A stretch of DNA of 64,000 nt from Pollutiaquabacter sp046052345 (GTDB taxonomy: Bacteria; Bacteroidota; Bacteroidia; AKYH767-A; 2013-40CM-41-45). The notes under the pieces are model-generated. The model saw nothing but the letters and a program-made list of their open reading frames with translations, searched no databases and was not told the origin of the DNA. The DNA lies in assembly GCA_046052345.1 (NCBI GenBank), contig JBJOMN010000032.1, forward strand, positions 1 through 64,000. The letters run 5' to 3'. A program made the translations under genes and the position numbers. Of the stretch, positions 37,873 through 45,653 are shown one piece after another (position 1 is the stretch's first letter; each line of letters begins with the position of its first letter).

Positions 37873-39120
37873 TTACAGCAGCTTTCCGAGCGCCACTTCC
37901 ATACCGGAACGGCTGATGCCGGTCTTGCCCGGATTGATGGCGTGAACGTCTTCCATCGCTTTGCCGATACACGCATCGGTATCTTCGAATATGGCACGGT
38001 CGGTGATGGCGGTATTGTCGTTCATGAGGTATCGGAACACCCTTGCCATGCCGCAATTGGCGATGAAGTCAGGGATGACGCTCAGGTTCGCATCCGCAAA
38101 TTCCATGATCGGACCGAAGAAGATCTCCGGATCCGCAAAAGGCACATTGGCACCGCAGGAGATGACCTCGAGCCCCTTCTCCATCATCCAGTCGATATGC
38201 TCCCGGTGAACCAAGCGGGAAGCTGCCGCAGGAACGAAAATATCGGCAGGAATATGGAACACCTCGTTCTTGATGAGGTCGAACGGAACCAAACGGTCGG
38301 TATGCAACTGGTTGCCTTTACGGTCCAGGAAGAAGCGCGTAACCTCCTCTTCGGAGAAACCCGCAGGATCCATTACGCCGCCGTGACGGTCGATGATGCC
38401 CACGATCTTCACGCCCCACTGGGACAGGTAGTACCCTGCAGCAGCGCCCACGTTGCCCCAGCCCTGCACGATGGCGCGCTTTCCTTCCAGCTTGCCGCCG
38501 TATATCCTGTAATAATGCGCGAGCGATTTGGCTACGCCGTAACCGGTGATCATATCTGCCACCGTCAGTCCACGACCGGTGTCGGGGGTATAAGCGGAAT
38601 CGTCGATCACCTTTTTGACGCCCAGCTGTAGCTGACGGATGATGCGGGCGGTCTGTTCGGGGGTACCTTGGAGGTGACCGACAACCGTTCCTTCCTGGGG
38701 ATGCCTCAACCCGAATTGCTCGGTAATGGGTATTACTTCGTGGATCTCATCGACATTCAAGTCCCCCCCGGTTCCGTAATATCCTTTTAAAAGGGGCATG
38801 ACCGCCTTGAACCATCGTTCAAGAACACCCTTTTTGCGGGGATCCGAAGGGTCGAAATTGATGCCCGACTTGGCACCGCCGATCGGAGGACCGGAAACGG
38901 AGAATTTTATTTCCATGGTCTTCGCCAGCGACTCCACCTCACGTTTGTCCAGCCCTTTTCGCATCCGCGTACCGCCGCCTGCAGAACCGTTCCGGATGGA
39001 ATTGATGACGATCCAACCCTCGGCCTCGGTTTCGGAATCCTTCCATTCAAACACGATTTCGGGCCTTTTTTCCTCAAATCGGCGAATAAGGTCCCTGATT
39101 TTGGAAGGCTGGTTGCTCAT
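37873..39120 (-). CDS. Glu/Leu/Phe/Val-type amino acid dehydrogenase
   Basis: 415 residues from ATG at 39120 (MSNQPSKIRDL); the open frame extends eleven codons upstream but this start fits the promoter. The catalytic domain has SAGGGTRMRKG and PIGGAKSGINFDP, the substrate and Lys region of glutamate-type dehydrogenases. The NAD(P)-binding domain has GKRAIVQGWGNVGAAAGYYL, and the C-terminus includes SVIPDFIANCGM. It should reversibly deaminate an amino acid, most probably glutamate, but specificity is not certain from sequence. It is monocistronic and convergent with the MscS gene. Confidence 0.9.
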   Translation of the reverse strand: MSNQPSKIRDLIRRFEEKRPEIVFEWKDSETEAEGWIVINSIRNGSAGGGTRMRKGLDKREVESLAKTMEIKFSVSGPPIGGAKSGINFDPSDPRKKGVLERWFKAVMPLLKGYYGTGGDLNVDEIHEVIPITEQFGLRHPQEGTVVGHLQGTPEQTARIIRQLQLGVKKVIDDSAYTPDTGRGLTVADMITGYGVAKSLAHYYRIYGGKLEGKRAIVQGWGNVGAAAGYYLSQWGVKIVGIIDRHGGVMDPAGFSEEEVTRFFLDRKGNQLHTDRLVPFDLIKNEVFHIPADIFVPAAASRLVHREHIDWMMEKGLEVISCGANVPFADPEIFFGPIMEFADANLSVIPDFIANCGMARVFRYLMNDNTAITDRAIFEDTDACIGKAMEDVHAINPGKTGISRSGMEVALGKLL

Positions 39121-39150
39121 GGTCGTATCGTTTTTCTGGATGTGGGAGTG

Positions 39151-39182
39151 CAAACCTAATCGATTAAAAAGACATGCAGAAA
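39151..39182 (-). promoter_or_regulatory. Promoter of the amino acid dehydrogenase gene
   Basis: Minus strand: TTTC at 39182-39179, 20 nt, then the -7 box TAGGTTTG at 39158-39151. This fits the Bacteroidota TTTG-N19-21-TAnnTTTG consensus with one change in the -33 box. The -7 box lies 31 nt upstream of the ATG at 39120. Confidence 0.7.
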
Positions 39183-39252
39183 TCCGGATGCATTACCCCT
39201 CCGGCCGGGACGTCAAAAAAGAGGGAAAAATTTGCGACTTAAAAAGTTGTTC

Positions 39253-39283
39253 TTGTAATTTTGGGCACTCGCAGATAAGTTTG
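39253..39283 (+). promoter_or_regulatory. Promoter of the histone-like gene
   Basis: TTG at 39253-39255, 20 nt, then TAAGTTTG at 39276-39283, a full match to the Bacteroidota -33/-7 pattern. It lies 32 nt upstream of the ATG at 39316. Confidence 0.78.
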
Positions 39284-39315
39284 CAAACCTTCACTCTATA
39301 ACTCTACGAACTGTC

Positions 39316-39789
39316 ATGGCAACCAAGAAAAAACCAGCCAAGAAAGCCAAGGCCAAACCGGCGAAGAAAAAGGCGCCTGCCAAGAAGGCTAAAAAAGCCG
39401 TTAAAAAGGCCGCTAAGAAGTCGCCTAAAAAAGTTGTGAAAAAAGCCGTCAAGAAAGCGGCGAAGAAGAAGGTGGCAAAACCCGCGGCAAAGAAACCCGC
39501 GGCAAAGAAGCCGGCTGCGAAAAAGGCTGCGCCGAAGAAACCTGTCGCTAAGAAACCTGCGGCCAAGAAGCCGGCTGCTCCCAAAAAGGCCGCCGCTCCC
39601 AAGCCGGCAGCTCCGTCCGCAGATGAGAGCACCTTGTTTGCCAAGGAGGAGATGGAGACCATTCGCATCGCTCCTGCTGTCCGTGAGGACGAGGGTTCGG
39701 ATATGGATATCTCCATGGATGAGGAAATGAAGTTCGATGACGAGCCCTCCGAAATGAACGATTTCGACGACGAGGACGATGATTTCTGA
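39316..39789 (+). CDS. Histone H1-like Lys/Ala-rich nucleoid protein with acidic tail
   Basis: 157 residues. Residues 1 to about 100 are almost entirely Lys, Ala and Pro in KKxAKK, KKPAAKK and PAKKAK repeats, like eukaryotic histone H1 tails and bacterial Hc1/AlgP-type proteins. Residues about 100-157 switch to a strongly acidic segment (DMDISMDEEMKFDDEPSEMN, DFDDEDDDF). The basic half should bind DNA; the acidic tail could modulate it or bind partners. The repeats make slippage-based length change possible. It has its own promoter and terminator. Confidence 0.88.
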   Translation: MATKKKPAKKAKAKPAKKKAPAKKAKKAVKKAAKKSPKKVVKKAVKKAAKKKVAKPAAKKPAAKKPAAKKAAPKKPVAKKPAAKKPAAPKKAAAPKPAAPSADESTLFAKEEMETIRIAPAVREDEGSDMDISMDEEMKFDDEPSEMNDFDDEDDDF

Positions 39790-39829
39790 TCATCGGTTGC
39801 ATGCAGTTCTCCCCAATTCCGTGTCCTAC

Positions 39830-39857
39830 AAAAGCCGCCTTTTCAGGGCGGCTTTTT
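39830..39857. terminator. Bidirectional terminator between histone-like gene and anmK
   Basis: AAAAGCCGCC, loop TTTTCA, GGGCGGCTTTTT: a GC stem flanked by A and T runs that can serve both convergent genes. It lies 40 bp after the histone-like stop. Confidence 0.9.
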
Positions 39858-39861
39858 CATT

Positions 39862-40926
39862 TCACGGGAGTGCGATGCTTCCCGCCATGTGGTCGTCCGA
39901 CGCACCGGTCACGCTGCGCAGCACATTGACTTCCCCGCGCTGGCGCAGCACCCCGAGAAAGGCAAATACCAAGGCCTCCTTGAAATGAACCAGCTCGGAC
40001 GTCCCGGCCACCACTTCGACAGGACATGCCGTTTCCAGTTCCTTCATCAACTGAAGATGCAAGGCGCCTCCGCCGGTGACCAGCATCCTGCCCCTGCGCT
40101 CTTCCCGTGACAGAGATCGTCCGACCTGCATCGCAATATGTCTGCAGACCGTCGCCATGGAGTCTTCCACGCTGAATTCAACCGAAAGCAGCGGCAGAAA
40201 ATCCCGCTCGATGTCCTCGCGGCCGAGTGATTTAGGATAAGGTCTCGCGTAGAAATCAATCCTCTCCAAGGCTTCCAGCAACCGTGTCTGCACCTGCCCG
40301 TTTGCAGCGATGATTCCGTCTTCATCGAACTCCTTGCCTGCACGTCCTGCAAGGTGATTCAGCAGCAGGTTGCAGGGGGAAACATCATAGGCGATGCGTT
40401 CCATGCCGCGTTCGAAAGAGATGTTGGCGATTCCACCGAGGTTCAGACAGGCTGAATACTCACTGAAAAGATACCTGTCGCCGATCGGGACCAGGGGAGC
40501 ACCTTGGCCGCCCCTGGCTACATCGCCGGTGCGGAAATCAAAGACGACGGGAAGGCCGGAAGCTGCGGCAAGGGAAGCGCCGCACCCGGCCTGGAAGGTG
40601 AAACCGTCGGCAGGACGATGAAAAACGGTGTGACCGTGGGAGGATACGAAATCGGCGGAAAGCCGATGACGGTGCAGGAAGCCTTGTACCTCCCTTCCCA
40701 GAAAGGCCCCGTACTCGACATGCCGTCGGACCAGCTCCTCACCGGATAACAGGTGAAAGCCGGCTAGCAGGGATTTCCATTCAGTCGTATACGAAACCGT
40801 CTCGGCCTTCTCGATGGAGAACCCCCATTCATCCGACCGCGTGAAAACGCACAAGGCGATGTCCAGACCGTCCAAGGAGGTTCCGGACATCAACCCGACG
40901 ACACGGTAGGTTTGGGTAGCTGCCAT
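39862..40926 (-). CDS. anmK: Anhydro-N-acetylmuramic acid kinase
   Basis: 354 residues. The ATP-binding start VVGLMSGTSLDGLDIAL, a central SSHGHTVFHRP, DFRTGDVARGGQGAPLVPIGD, the LNLGGIANIS segment and the late RMLVTGGGALHLQLMKEL match the AnmK family. It phosphorylates and opens 1,6-anhydro-MurNAc in cell-wall recycling, feeding MurQ. Full length and intact. It is convergent with the histone-like gene and divergent from the acyl-CoA dehydrogenase gene. Confidence 0.95.
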   Translation of the reverse strand: MAATQTYRVVGLMSGTSLDGLDIALCVFTRSDEWGFSIEKAETVSYTTEWKSLLAGFHLLSGEELVRRHVEYGAFLGREVQGFLHRHRLSADFVSSHGHTVFHRPADGFTFQAGCGASLAAASGLPVVFDFRTGDVARGGQGAPLVPIGDRYLFSEYSACLNLGGIANISFERGMERIAYDVSPCNLLLNHLAGRAGKEFDEDGIIAANGQVQTRLLEALERIDFYARPYPKSLGREDIERDFLPLLSVEFSVEDSMATVCRHIAMQVGRSLSREERRGRMLVTGGGALHLQLMKELETACPVEVVAGTSELVHFKEALVFAFLGVLRQRGEVNVLRSVTGASDDHMAGSIALP

Positions 40927-41048
40927 GTGGTAAATGTAAAACGGGGCATCGAACAGCAGAGAGCCGGTGTATTCCTAAATGCTAACATTACACCTGTCCC
41001 ATTCGTTATTCGATGCGGCTGTCAGGTCGGATGCTGTGTTCTGCGGGA

Positions 41049-41080
41049 TTTGCCAAATCACGTCCTGCGTAGTAGTTTCG
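41049..41080 (+). promoter_or_regulatory. Promoter of the acyl-CoA dehydrogenase gene
   Basis: TTTG at 41049-41052, 20 nt, then TAGTTTCG at 41073-41080. This matches the Bacteroidota consensus with one T-to-C change in the -7 box. The leader would be about 58 nt. Confidence 0.72.
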
Positions 41081-41142
41081 CCTGTCGGCTGGAAAGGGCC
41101 GGAATTATCATAAAAAATTGATTAACAAACGATTGACTTATT

Positions 41143-42285
41143 ATGCGTTTTGAACTCTCCGAAGAACATCTGATGATCCGGCAGGCTGCCAGGGATTTTG
41201 CCCAGAACGAACTTAAACCGGGCGTCATCGAGCGCGATGAGCTTCAGAAATTCCCCGCCGAGCAGATCCGAAAAATGGGCGAGCTCGGTTTCATGGGAAT
41301 GATGGTCAGTCCGGAGTACGGTGGCGGAGGAATGGACACCATTTCCTACGTACTGGCCATGGAGGAGATTTCCAAAATCGACGCCTCCGCTTCCGTAGCC
41401 ATGTCTGTGAACAACTCACTGGTCTGCTGGGGACTTGAGGCCTTCGGCACGGAAGATCAGAAAAGGAAATACCTCGTTCCGCTGGCCAAGGGGGAAATCA
41501 TCGGTGCGTTCTGCCTCTCGGAACCCGAAGCAGGCTCGGATGCCACCTCCCAGCATACCACCGCCGTTGATGCCGGCGACCATTACATCCTGAACGGCAC
41601 CAAGAACTGGATCACCAACGGTTCTTCCGCGGGTGTATACCTGGTCATCGCCCAGACCGACCCCGGCAAGGGACATAAGGGCATCAATGCCTTCATCATC
41701 GAGAAAGGCATGAAAGGTTTTTCCGTGGGACCGAAAGAGAACAAGATGGGGATCCGCGGGAGCGACACTCATTCGCTGATGTTCACCGATGTCAAAGTGC
41801 CGAAAGCGAACCGCATCGGCGAGGACGGCTTCGGCTTCAAGTTCGCCATGAAGACGCTGGCCGGCGGCCGTATCGGCATCGCAGCGCAGGCCCTGGGCAT
41901 CGCATCGGGCGCTTACGAACTGGCGCTGCAATACTCGAAGGAAAGGAAGGCTTTCGGAAAGACCATTTCCGAACACCAGGCCATCCAGTTCAAGTTGGCG
42001 GACATGGCCACCACGATAGAGGCCGCACGGCTCATGACACTGAAGTCGGCATGGCTGAAGGACCAGGGAGAGGATTATGCCTTAGCCTCCTCCATGGCCA
42101 AGCTGTATGCCTCCCAAGCCGCCATGGAAATCACCACGGAAGCCGTCCAGATCCACGGAGGCTACGGTTATGTCAAGGAGTTCCATGTGGAGCGACTGAT
42201 GCGTGATGCCAAGATCACCCAGATCTACGAAGGAACTTCCGAAGTGCAGAAAATCGTCATTTCACGTTCTATCCTCGGCAAATAG
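41143..42285 (+). CDS. Acyl-CoA dehydrogenase
   Basis: 380 residues, starting MRFELSEEHLMIRQAARDFA. Canonical features are present: GAFCLSEPEAGSDATSQHT and NGTKNWITNGSSAGVYLVIA around the flavin, FGKTISEHQAIQFKLADMAT, and the catalytic Glu in QIYEGTSEVQK near the C-terminus. The length matches short-chain or glutaryl-type enzymes. It catalyses FAD-dependent alpha,beta-dehydrogenation of an acyl-CoA; chain-length preference is not certain. It is followed 10 bp later by a polysaccharide-export gene with no evident functional link. Confidence 0.94.
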   Translation: MRFELSEEHLMIRQAARDFAQNELKPGVIERDELQKFPAEQIRKMGELGFMGMMVSPEYGGGGMDTISYVLAMEEISKIDASASVAMSVNNSLVCWGLEAFGTEDQKRKYLVPLAKGEIIGAFCLSEPEAGSDATSQHTTAVDAGDHYILNGTKNWITNGSSAGVYLVIAQTDPGKGHKGINAFIIEKGMKGFSVGPKENKMGIRGSDTHSLMFTDVKVPKANRIGEDGFGFKFAMKTLAGGRIGIAAQALGIASGAYELALQYSKERKAFGKTISEHQAIQFKLADMATTIEAARLMTLKSAWLKDQGEDYALASSMAKLYASQAAMEITTEAVQIHGGYGYVKEFHVERLMRDAKITQIYEGTSEVQKIVISRSILGK

Positions 42286-42295
42286 CCTTGAACGG

Positions 42296-43057
42296 ATGAA
42301 ACGGTTCCCTCCGATCCACTTCCTGGTGCTGGCCACCGCGCTGCTGACAGGTTGTGTGCCGCAGCGGGACATCGTCTATTTCCAAGGCAAGCTTCCCTCC
42401 TTCTCTCCGGCCGATTCCTTCAGGCTGCAGATCCGCAACGGCGACCAGCTCGCCGTGAATGTGTTCACGACACACACCGAAGCTTTTCCCTACTTCTCGC
42501 CTCCCGGCGAACGCGCCTTCGGCGACAGCCGGTCAGCCTATGAGAAAAGCTATCTCGTGCGCGACAGCGGCACGATCGCATTGCCGCTGATCGGTGCGGT
42601 GAAGGTGGAAGGTCTCCAACTGCGTGAAGCAGAGTCCCTGATCAGTTCGAAACTGAAGGCCTTCTTCGACGACCCCGTCGTATCGGTGAAGAAACTCGAC
42701 TATCGGGTAACGGTTCTCGGAGAAGTGAACCGACCCGGATTATATACCGTCACCGACGAACGTATCACCCTGCCGGAGTTGCTGGGAATGGCCGGCGATC
42801 TCACCCAGTTCGGCGACCGCAGGACCATCCGCATCATCCGCACCGGGGCGACCGGCGCAGTCGATCTGAACGCCGACCTTACCGATGCCGCCTCGCTGAA
42901 CGGCTCCGTCTACTTCCTGCAACCCGACGATGTCATCTATGTCTCACCGGTACGCAGACGCGCCTTCCAGAATACGAGCGGAGTCGTACTGCTGTTCACT
43001 TCGATCCTGACCACTGCAGCCGTGCTGGTCACAGCCATGGTCGCCGTCAATAAATGA
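42296..43057 (+). CDS. Wza-like polysaccharide export lipoprotein 2
   Basis: 253 residues from ATG at 42296, giving the lipoprotein signal RFPPIHFLVLATALLTGCVP; the frame extends upstream into the acyl-CoA dehydrogenase gene. Poly_export features: IRNGDQLAVNVFTTHTEAFP, VRDSGTIALPLIGAVKVEGL, and the SLBB-like YRVTVLGEVNRPGLYTV. A C-terminal hydrophobic helix (VVLLFTSILTTAAVLVTAMV) ends the protein. It pairs with the kinase gene that overlaps its stop (ATGA). It is paralogous to the protein at 34772-35536. Confidence 0.9.
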   Translation: MKRFPPIHFLVLATALLTGCVPQRDIVYFQGKLPSFSPADSFRLQIRNGDQLAVNVFTTHTEAFPYFSPPGERAFGDSRSAYEKSYLVRDSGTIALPLIGAVKVEGLQLREAESLISSKLKAFFDDPVVSVKKLDYRVTVLGEVNRPGLYTVTDERITLPELLGMAGDLTQFGDRRTIRIIRTGATGAVDLNADLTDAASLNGSVYFLQPDDVIYVSPVRRRAFQNTSGVVLLFTSILTTAAVLVTAMVAVNK

Positions 43058-45414
43058 GCATGTCCGCACAGCAGCAACCTGCGTCACATCGTGACGATGA
43101 AATCGACCTCCGGACACTCTTCCGGGATTTCCGCCGGCGCTGGTATCTTTTTCCTGCTTCCGCCCTGCTCTGCTTCCTGGTGGCATTCGCCTACATGAAG
43201 GTTACGGACCCTGTATTCGAGGCCACGGCCAGCATCCTGGTGAAAGACTCCAAGAACAAATCGGGCAGCATTGAGAACATCCTTGCCGGAGACCTTTTCG
43301 GAAATTCGAAGAACGTGGCCACGGAGATCGGCATCCTCACCTCCCGCTCCGTGCTCCGCGAAGCGGTACATGAGCTGAACATGGAGGTGAGCGTCTGCAA
43401 GGAGGGCTGGCTTCTGCGCCGTCCGGTTTATCGGGACGCTCCGTTCCATGTCTCCGTATTACGCGCCGATCCGGGCATCTGCGAAGAACGTTTCCGGCTG
43501 AAGACGGCGGGGACTTCCGGATTCGAAGTCGGCTTGCACGCCGACAATGCGCTGCTGAAGGACTTCGACTTCGAAGGGGCCTTCCGTTTCGGCGATACGC
43601 TGCGGTCAACCGCCTTCGAACTGGTCGTCTCCCGTAACGACTCGTTTGCAGCACCGGAAGAGAATGGCACCTACTCGTTCGTACTTCACAGCGAGCTTTC
43701 ACTTTTCCGCCGCTTCGAGGAGCGGCTGACCGCAGAGCCGCTGAACAAGGAGGCGACCATCGTGAAACTCACGTACGAGGACGAACTGCGGGACAGGTCT
43801 GTCGATTTCCTCAACGCCCTCGGCAGGGCCTACATCAACCAGGATGTGAAAGACAAATCATCCGTTGCAGGCCTGACGCTTCGGTTCGTGGACGAAAGGC
43901 TGCAGGACATCAGCGGATCGCTACAATCGACAGAGGAGCAACTTCAGCGTTTCAAGGAGGACAAAGGAACCGTCAACCTGAGCGAAGAAGGGAAAGCGTA
44001 CCTGGAGCGGGTGACTGCGATCGATGCGGAACGCGCCAAAACGGAGATGGGGCTGAAGTCGTTGGAAATGTTGCTGGCGCATGTGCAGCAAAACAAAGAC
44101 CTGGAGGTCTCTGCCCCTTCGGCGATGGGTAATCCGGATCCGATGTTGGCGGAACTTATCTCGCGGCTCAGCCGGCTGCAATCGCAGCGCCGTGCGCTTC
44201 TGGCAGGAAGCAGCGACCAGTCGCCCGCGATCCGTTCAGTGAATGCGCAGATCGAAGAGGCGCGTACCGCCCTGCTGGAGAATATCAACTCGTTGCGGAG
44301 CGCAGCGGCTGTGCAGCTTGGTGCCATCCGGGAAGAACTCAGCGGCTACGAATCGACATTGAAAAGGATTCCGCAGATCGAACGGGAACTGCTGGGAATA
44401 CAACGCAATTTCAGTGTGAACGAGAACATCTATCTCTATCTCCTTCAGAAAAAAGCGGAAACCGGGATTGCCCAGGCTACGGCAGTATCTGACAACCGTA
44501 TCCTGGACGGAGCCGTAGCGGATTCACGGCCTGTAAGTCCTGACAGGAGTGCAGTGGCTGTGATTGCGCTGCTGTCAGCACTGCTGCTTCCTGCCGGATG
44601 GATCACCTTCAGGACGTACAACCGCAGCACTGTCGGCGGTCGCGAAGACATCGAACGGCTGACACGAGTGCCGGTCGTAGGCAGCGTAGGCCATCATTCC
44701 GGCAAAGACCGTCTTGTTGTAGCCGTCAAACCCAAGTCGGCGGTTGCAGAAGCCTTCCGTTCTATCCGTGCCAACCTGATGTTCATGGGACTCGCGGAGG
44801 AGCATCGCACCCTTGTGGTGACATCCTCCGTAGGCGGCGAGGGAAAATCATTCGTAGCCCTGAACCTTGCAACCGTGCTGGCCATGCAGCAGCACAAGGT
44901 GGTACTGGTGGGCATGGACCTTCGAAAACCTCAGCTTTTCAAGGAGCTTGGAGCTGACAACGAAGCAGGAATCAGCACCTTGCTTATCGGCCGCAGCCGG
45001 CTGGACGACCTTATACGTCATACGCCCGTTTCCGGCATGGACCTGATACCGGCCGGACCGGTTCCTCCCAATCCGGCGGAACTGCTGGCAAGAAGTGAAG
45101 TGAAGCAGTTGATCGAAGACCTTAAACAGCGGTACGATTACATCATCATCGACACACCTCCGGTCGGGATCGTCAGCGATGCCATGTCACTGCTTACGCT
45201 GGCGGATATCAACATCTACATCGTAAGGGAGGATTATACCAGAAGGGATCATCTCCGTACGGCGGAAGACATCTACCGCAGCGGAAAAGTCCGCAACCTG
45301 TGCCTGCTGATCAACGACGCGTCCGGCAGCGACCGTTACGGATACGGGTATACCGGCTACGGGTACTACGAGGAAGAGAGAGGCGTGAGGCGTTTCTGGA
45401 AAAAATCACTTTAA
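43054..45414 (+). CDS. Wzc-like chain-length regulator and tyrosine autokinase (BY-kinase) 2
   Basis: 786 residues, translationally coupled to the export lipoprotein. Order: first membrane helix WYLFPASALLCFLVAFAYM, Wzz periplasmic domain with coiled coil near 270-470, second membrane helix SAVAVIALLSALLLPAGWITF, then the kinase with Walker A SSVGGEGKS near 591, A' VVLVGMDLRKPQLF, and Walker B IIIDTPPVGIVSD near 696. The tail RYGYGYTGYGYYEEERGVRR is Tyr-rich and ends in the same GYYEEER block as the paralogue, but with fewer Tyr-Gly pairs. It probably controls a second surface polysaccharide or cross-talks with the first system. Confidence 0.93.
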   Translation: MSMSAQQQPASHRDDEIDLRTLFRDFRRRWYLFPASALLCFLVAFAYMKVTDPVFEATASILVKDSKNKSGSIENILAGDLFGNSKNVATEIGILTSRSVLREAVHELNMEVSVCKEGWLLRRPVYRDAPFHVSVLRADPGICEERFRLKTAGTSGFEVGLHADNALLKDFDFEGAFRFGDTLRSTAFELVVSRNDSFAAPEENGTYSFVLHSELSLFRRFEERLTAEPLNKEATIVKLTYEDELRDRSVDFLNALGRAYINQDVKDKSSVAGLTLRFVDERLQDISGSLQSTEEQLQRFKEDKGTVNLSEEGKAYLERVTAIDAERAKTEMGLKSLEMLLAHVQQNKDLEVSAPSAMGNPDPMLAELISRLSRLQSQRRALLAGSSDQSPAIRSVNAQIEEARTALLENINSLRSAAAVQLGAIREELSGYESTLKRIPQIERELLGIQRNFSVNENIYLYLLQKKAETGIAQATAVSDNRILDGAVADSRPVSPDRSAVAVIALLSALLLPAGWITFRTYNRSTVGGREDIERLTRVPVVGSVGHHSGKDRLVVAVKPKSAVAEAFRSIRANLMFMGLAEEHRTLVVTSSVGGEGKSFVALNLATVLAMQQHKVVLVGMDLRKPQLFKELGADNEAGISTLLIGRSRLDDLIRHTPVSGMDLIPAGPVPPNPAELLARSEVKQLIEDLKQRYDYIIIDTPPVGIVSDAMSLLTLADINIYIVREDYTRRDHLRTAEDIYRSGKVRNLCLLINDASGSDRYGYGYTGYGYYEEERGVRRFWKKSL

Positions 45415-45417
45415 CAG

Positions 45418-45510
45418 TTTCACGCAGAGACGCAGAGGACGCAAAGGCGCCCCGGTAAATTACTTCCCTTTACGCATCACTCGAAATATTTCACGCAGCG
45501 ACGCAGAGGA
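45418..45510 (+). repeat. Two copies of a TTTCACGCAGAGACGCAGAGG element
   Basis: Copy 1 at 45418-45449 and a shorter copy 2 at 45489-45510 start with TTTCACGCAG and continue with GACGCAGAGGA. Similar CGCAGAG-rich intergenic elements are known in diverse environmental bacteria. Here they fill the gap after the BY-kinase 2 stop. Confidence 0.7.
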
Positions 45511-45560
45511 ATCTTCGCTATTTCGTCCGGCAGCAAGAAAGCAGCAAATCCTCCTTCGCC

Positions 45561-45602
45561 CCCAACCCGTAACCCGTATCTCGCAACCCGCAACTCGCAT
45601 CC
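45561..45602 (-). repeat. Heptanucleotide array F (6 units)
   Basis: On the minus strand, from 45602: gatgcga, gttgcgg, gttgcga, gatacgg, gttacgg, gttgggg in exact 7-nt steps. The unit is the same family as array E (14361-14485) and H (61174-61271). It ends at a CTTGTCGA palindromic element. Confidence 0.75.
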
Positions 45603-45653
45603 CGAGCTTGTCGAGAAGTGTCACTCCTGCCCAGAACTTGTCGATGGGCCACC
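45600..45653. repeat. Two CTTGTCGA-core palindromic elements at the murF 3' end
   Basis: CCCGAGCTTGTCGAGAAG at 45601-45618 and CCCAGAACTTGTCGATGGGC at 45631-45650 are variants of the CCTGCCGA element at 13111-13170. The second one lies within the murF reading frame and encodes its last residues. Confidence 0.7.

Noticed and set aside
39291..39716. 141-codon Ala/Phe-rich frame antisense to the histone-like gene
   Set aside because: It is the reverse-strand reading of the Lys/Ala/Pro codon repeats. The plus-strand gene has its own promoter, acidic tail and terminator.
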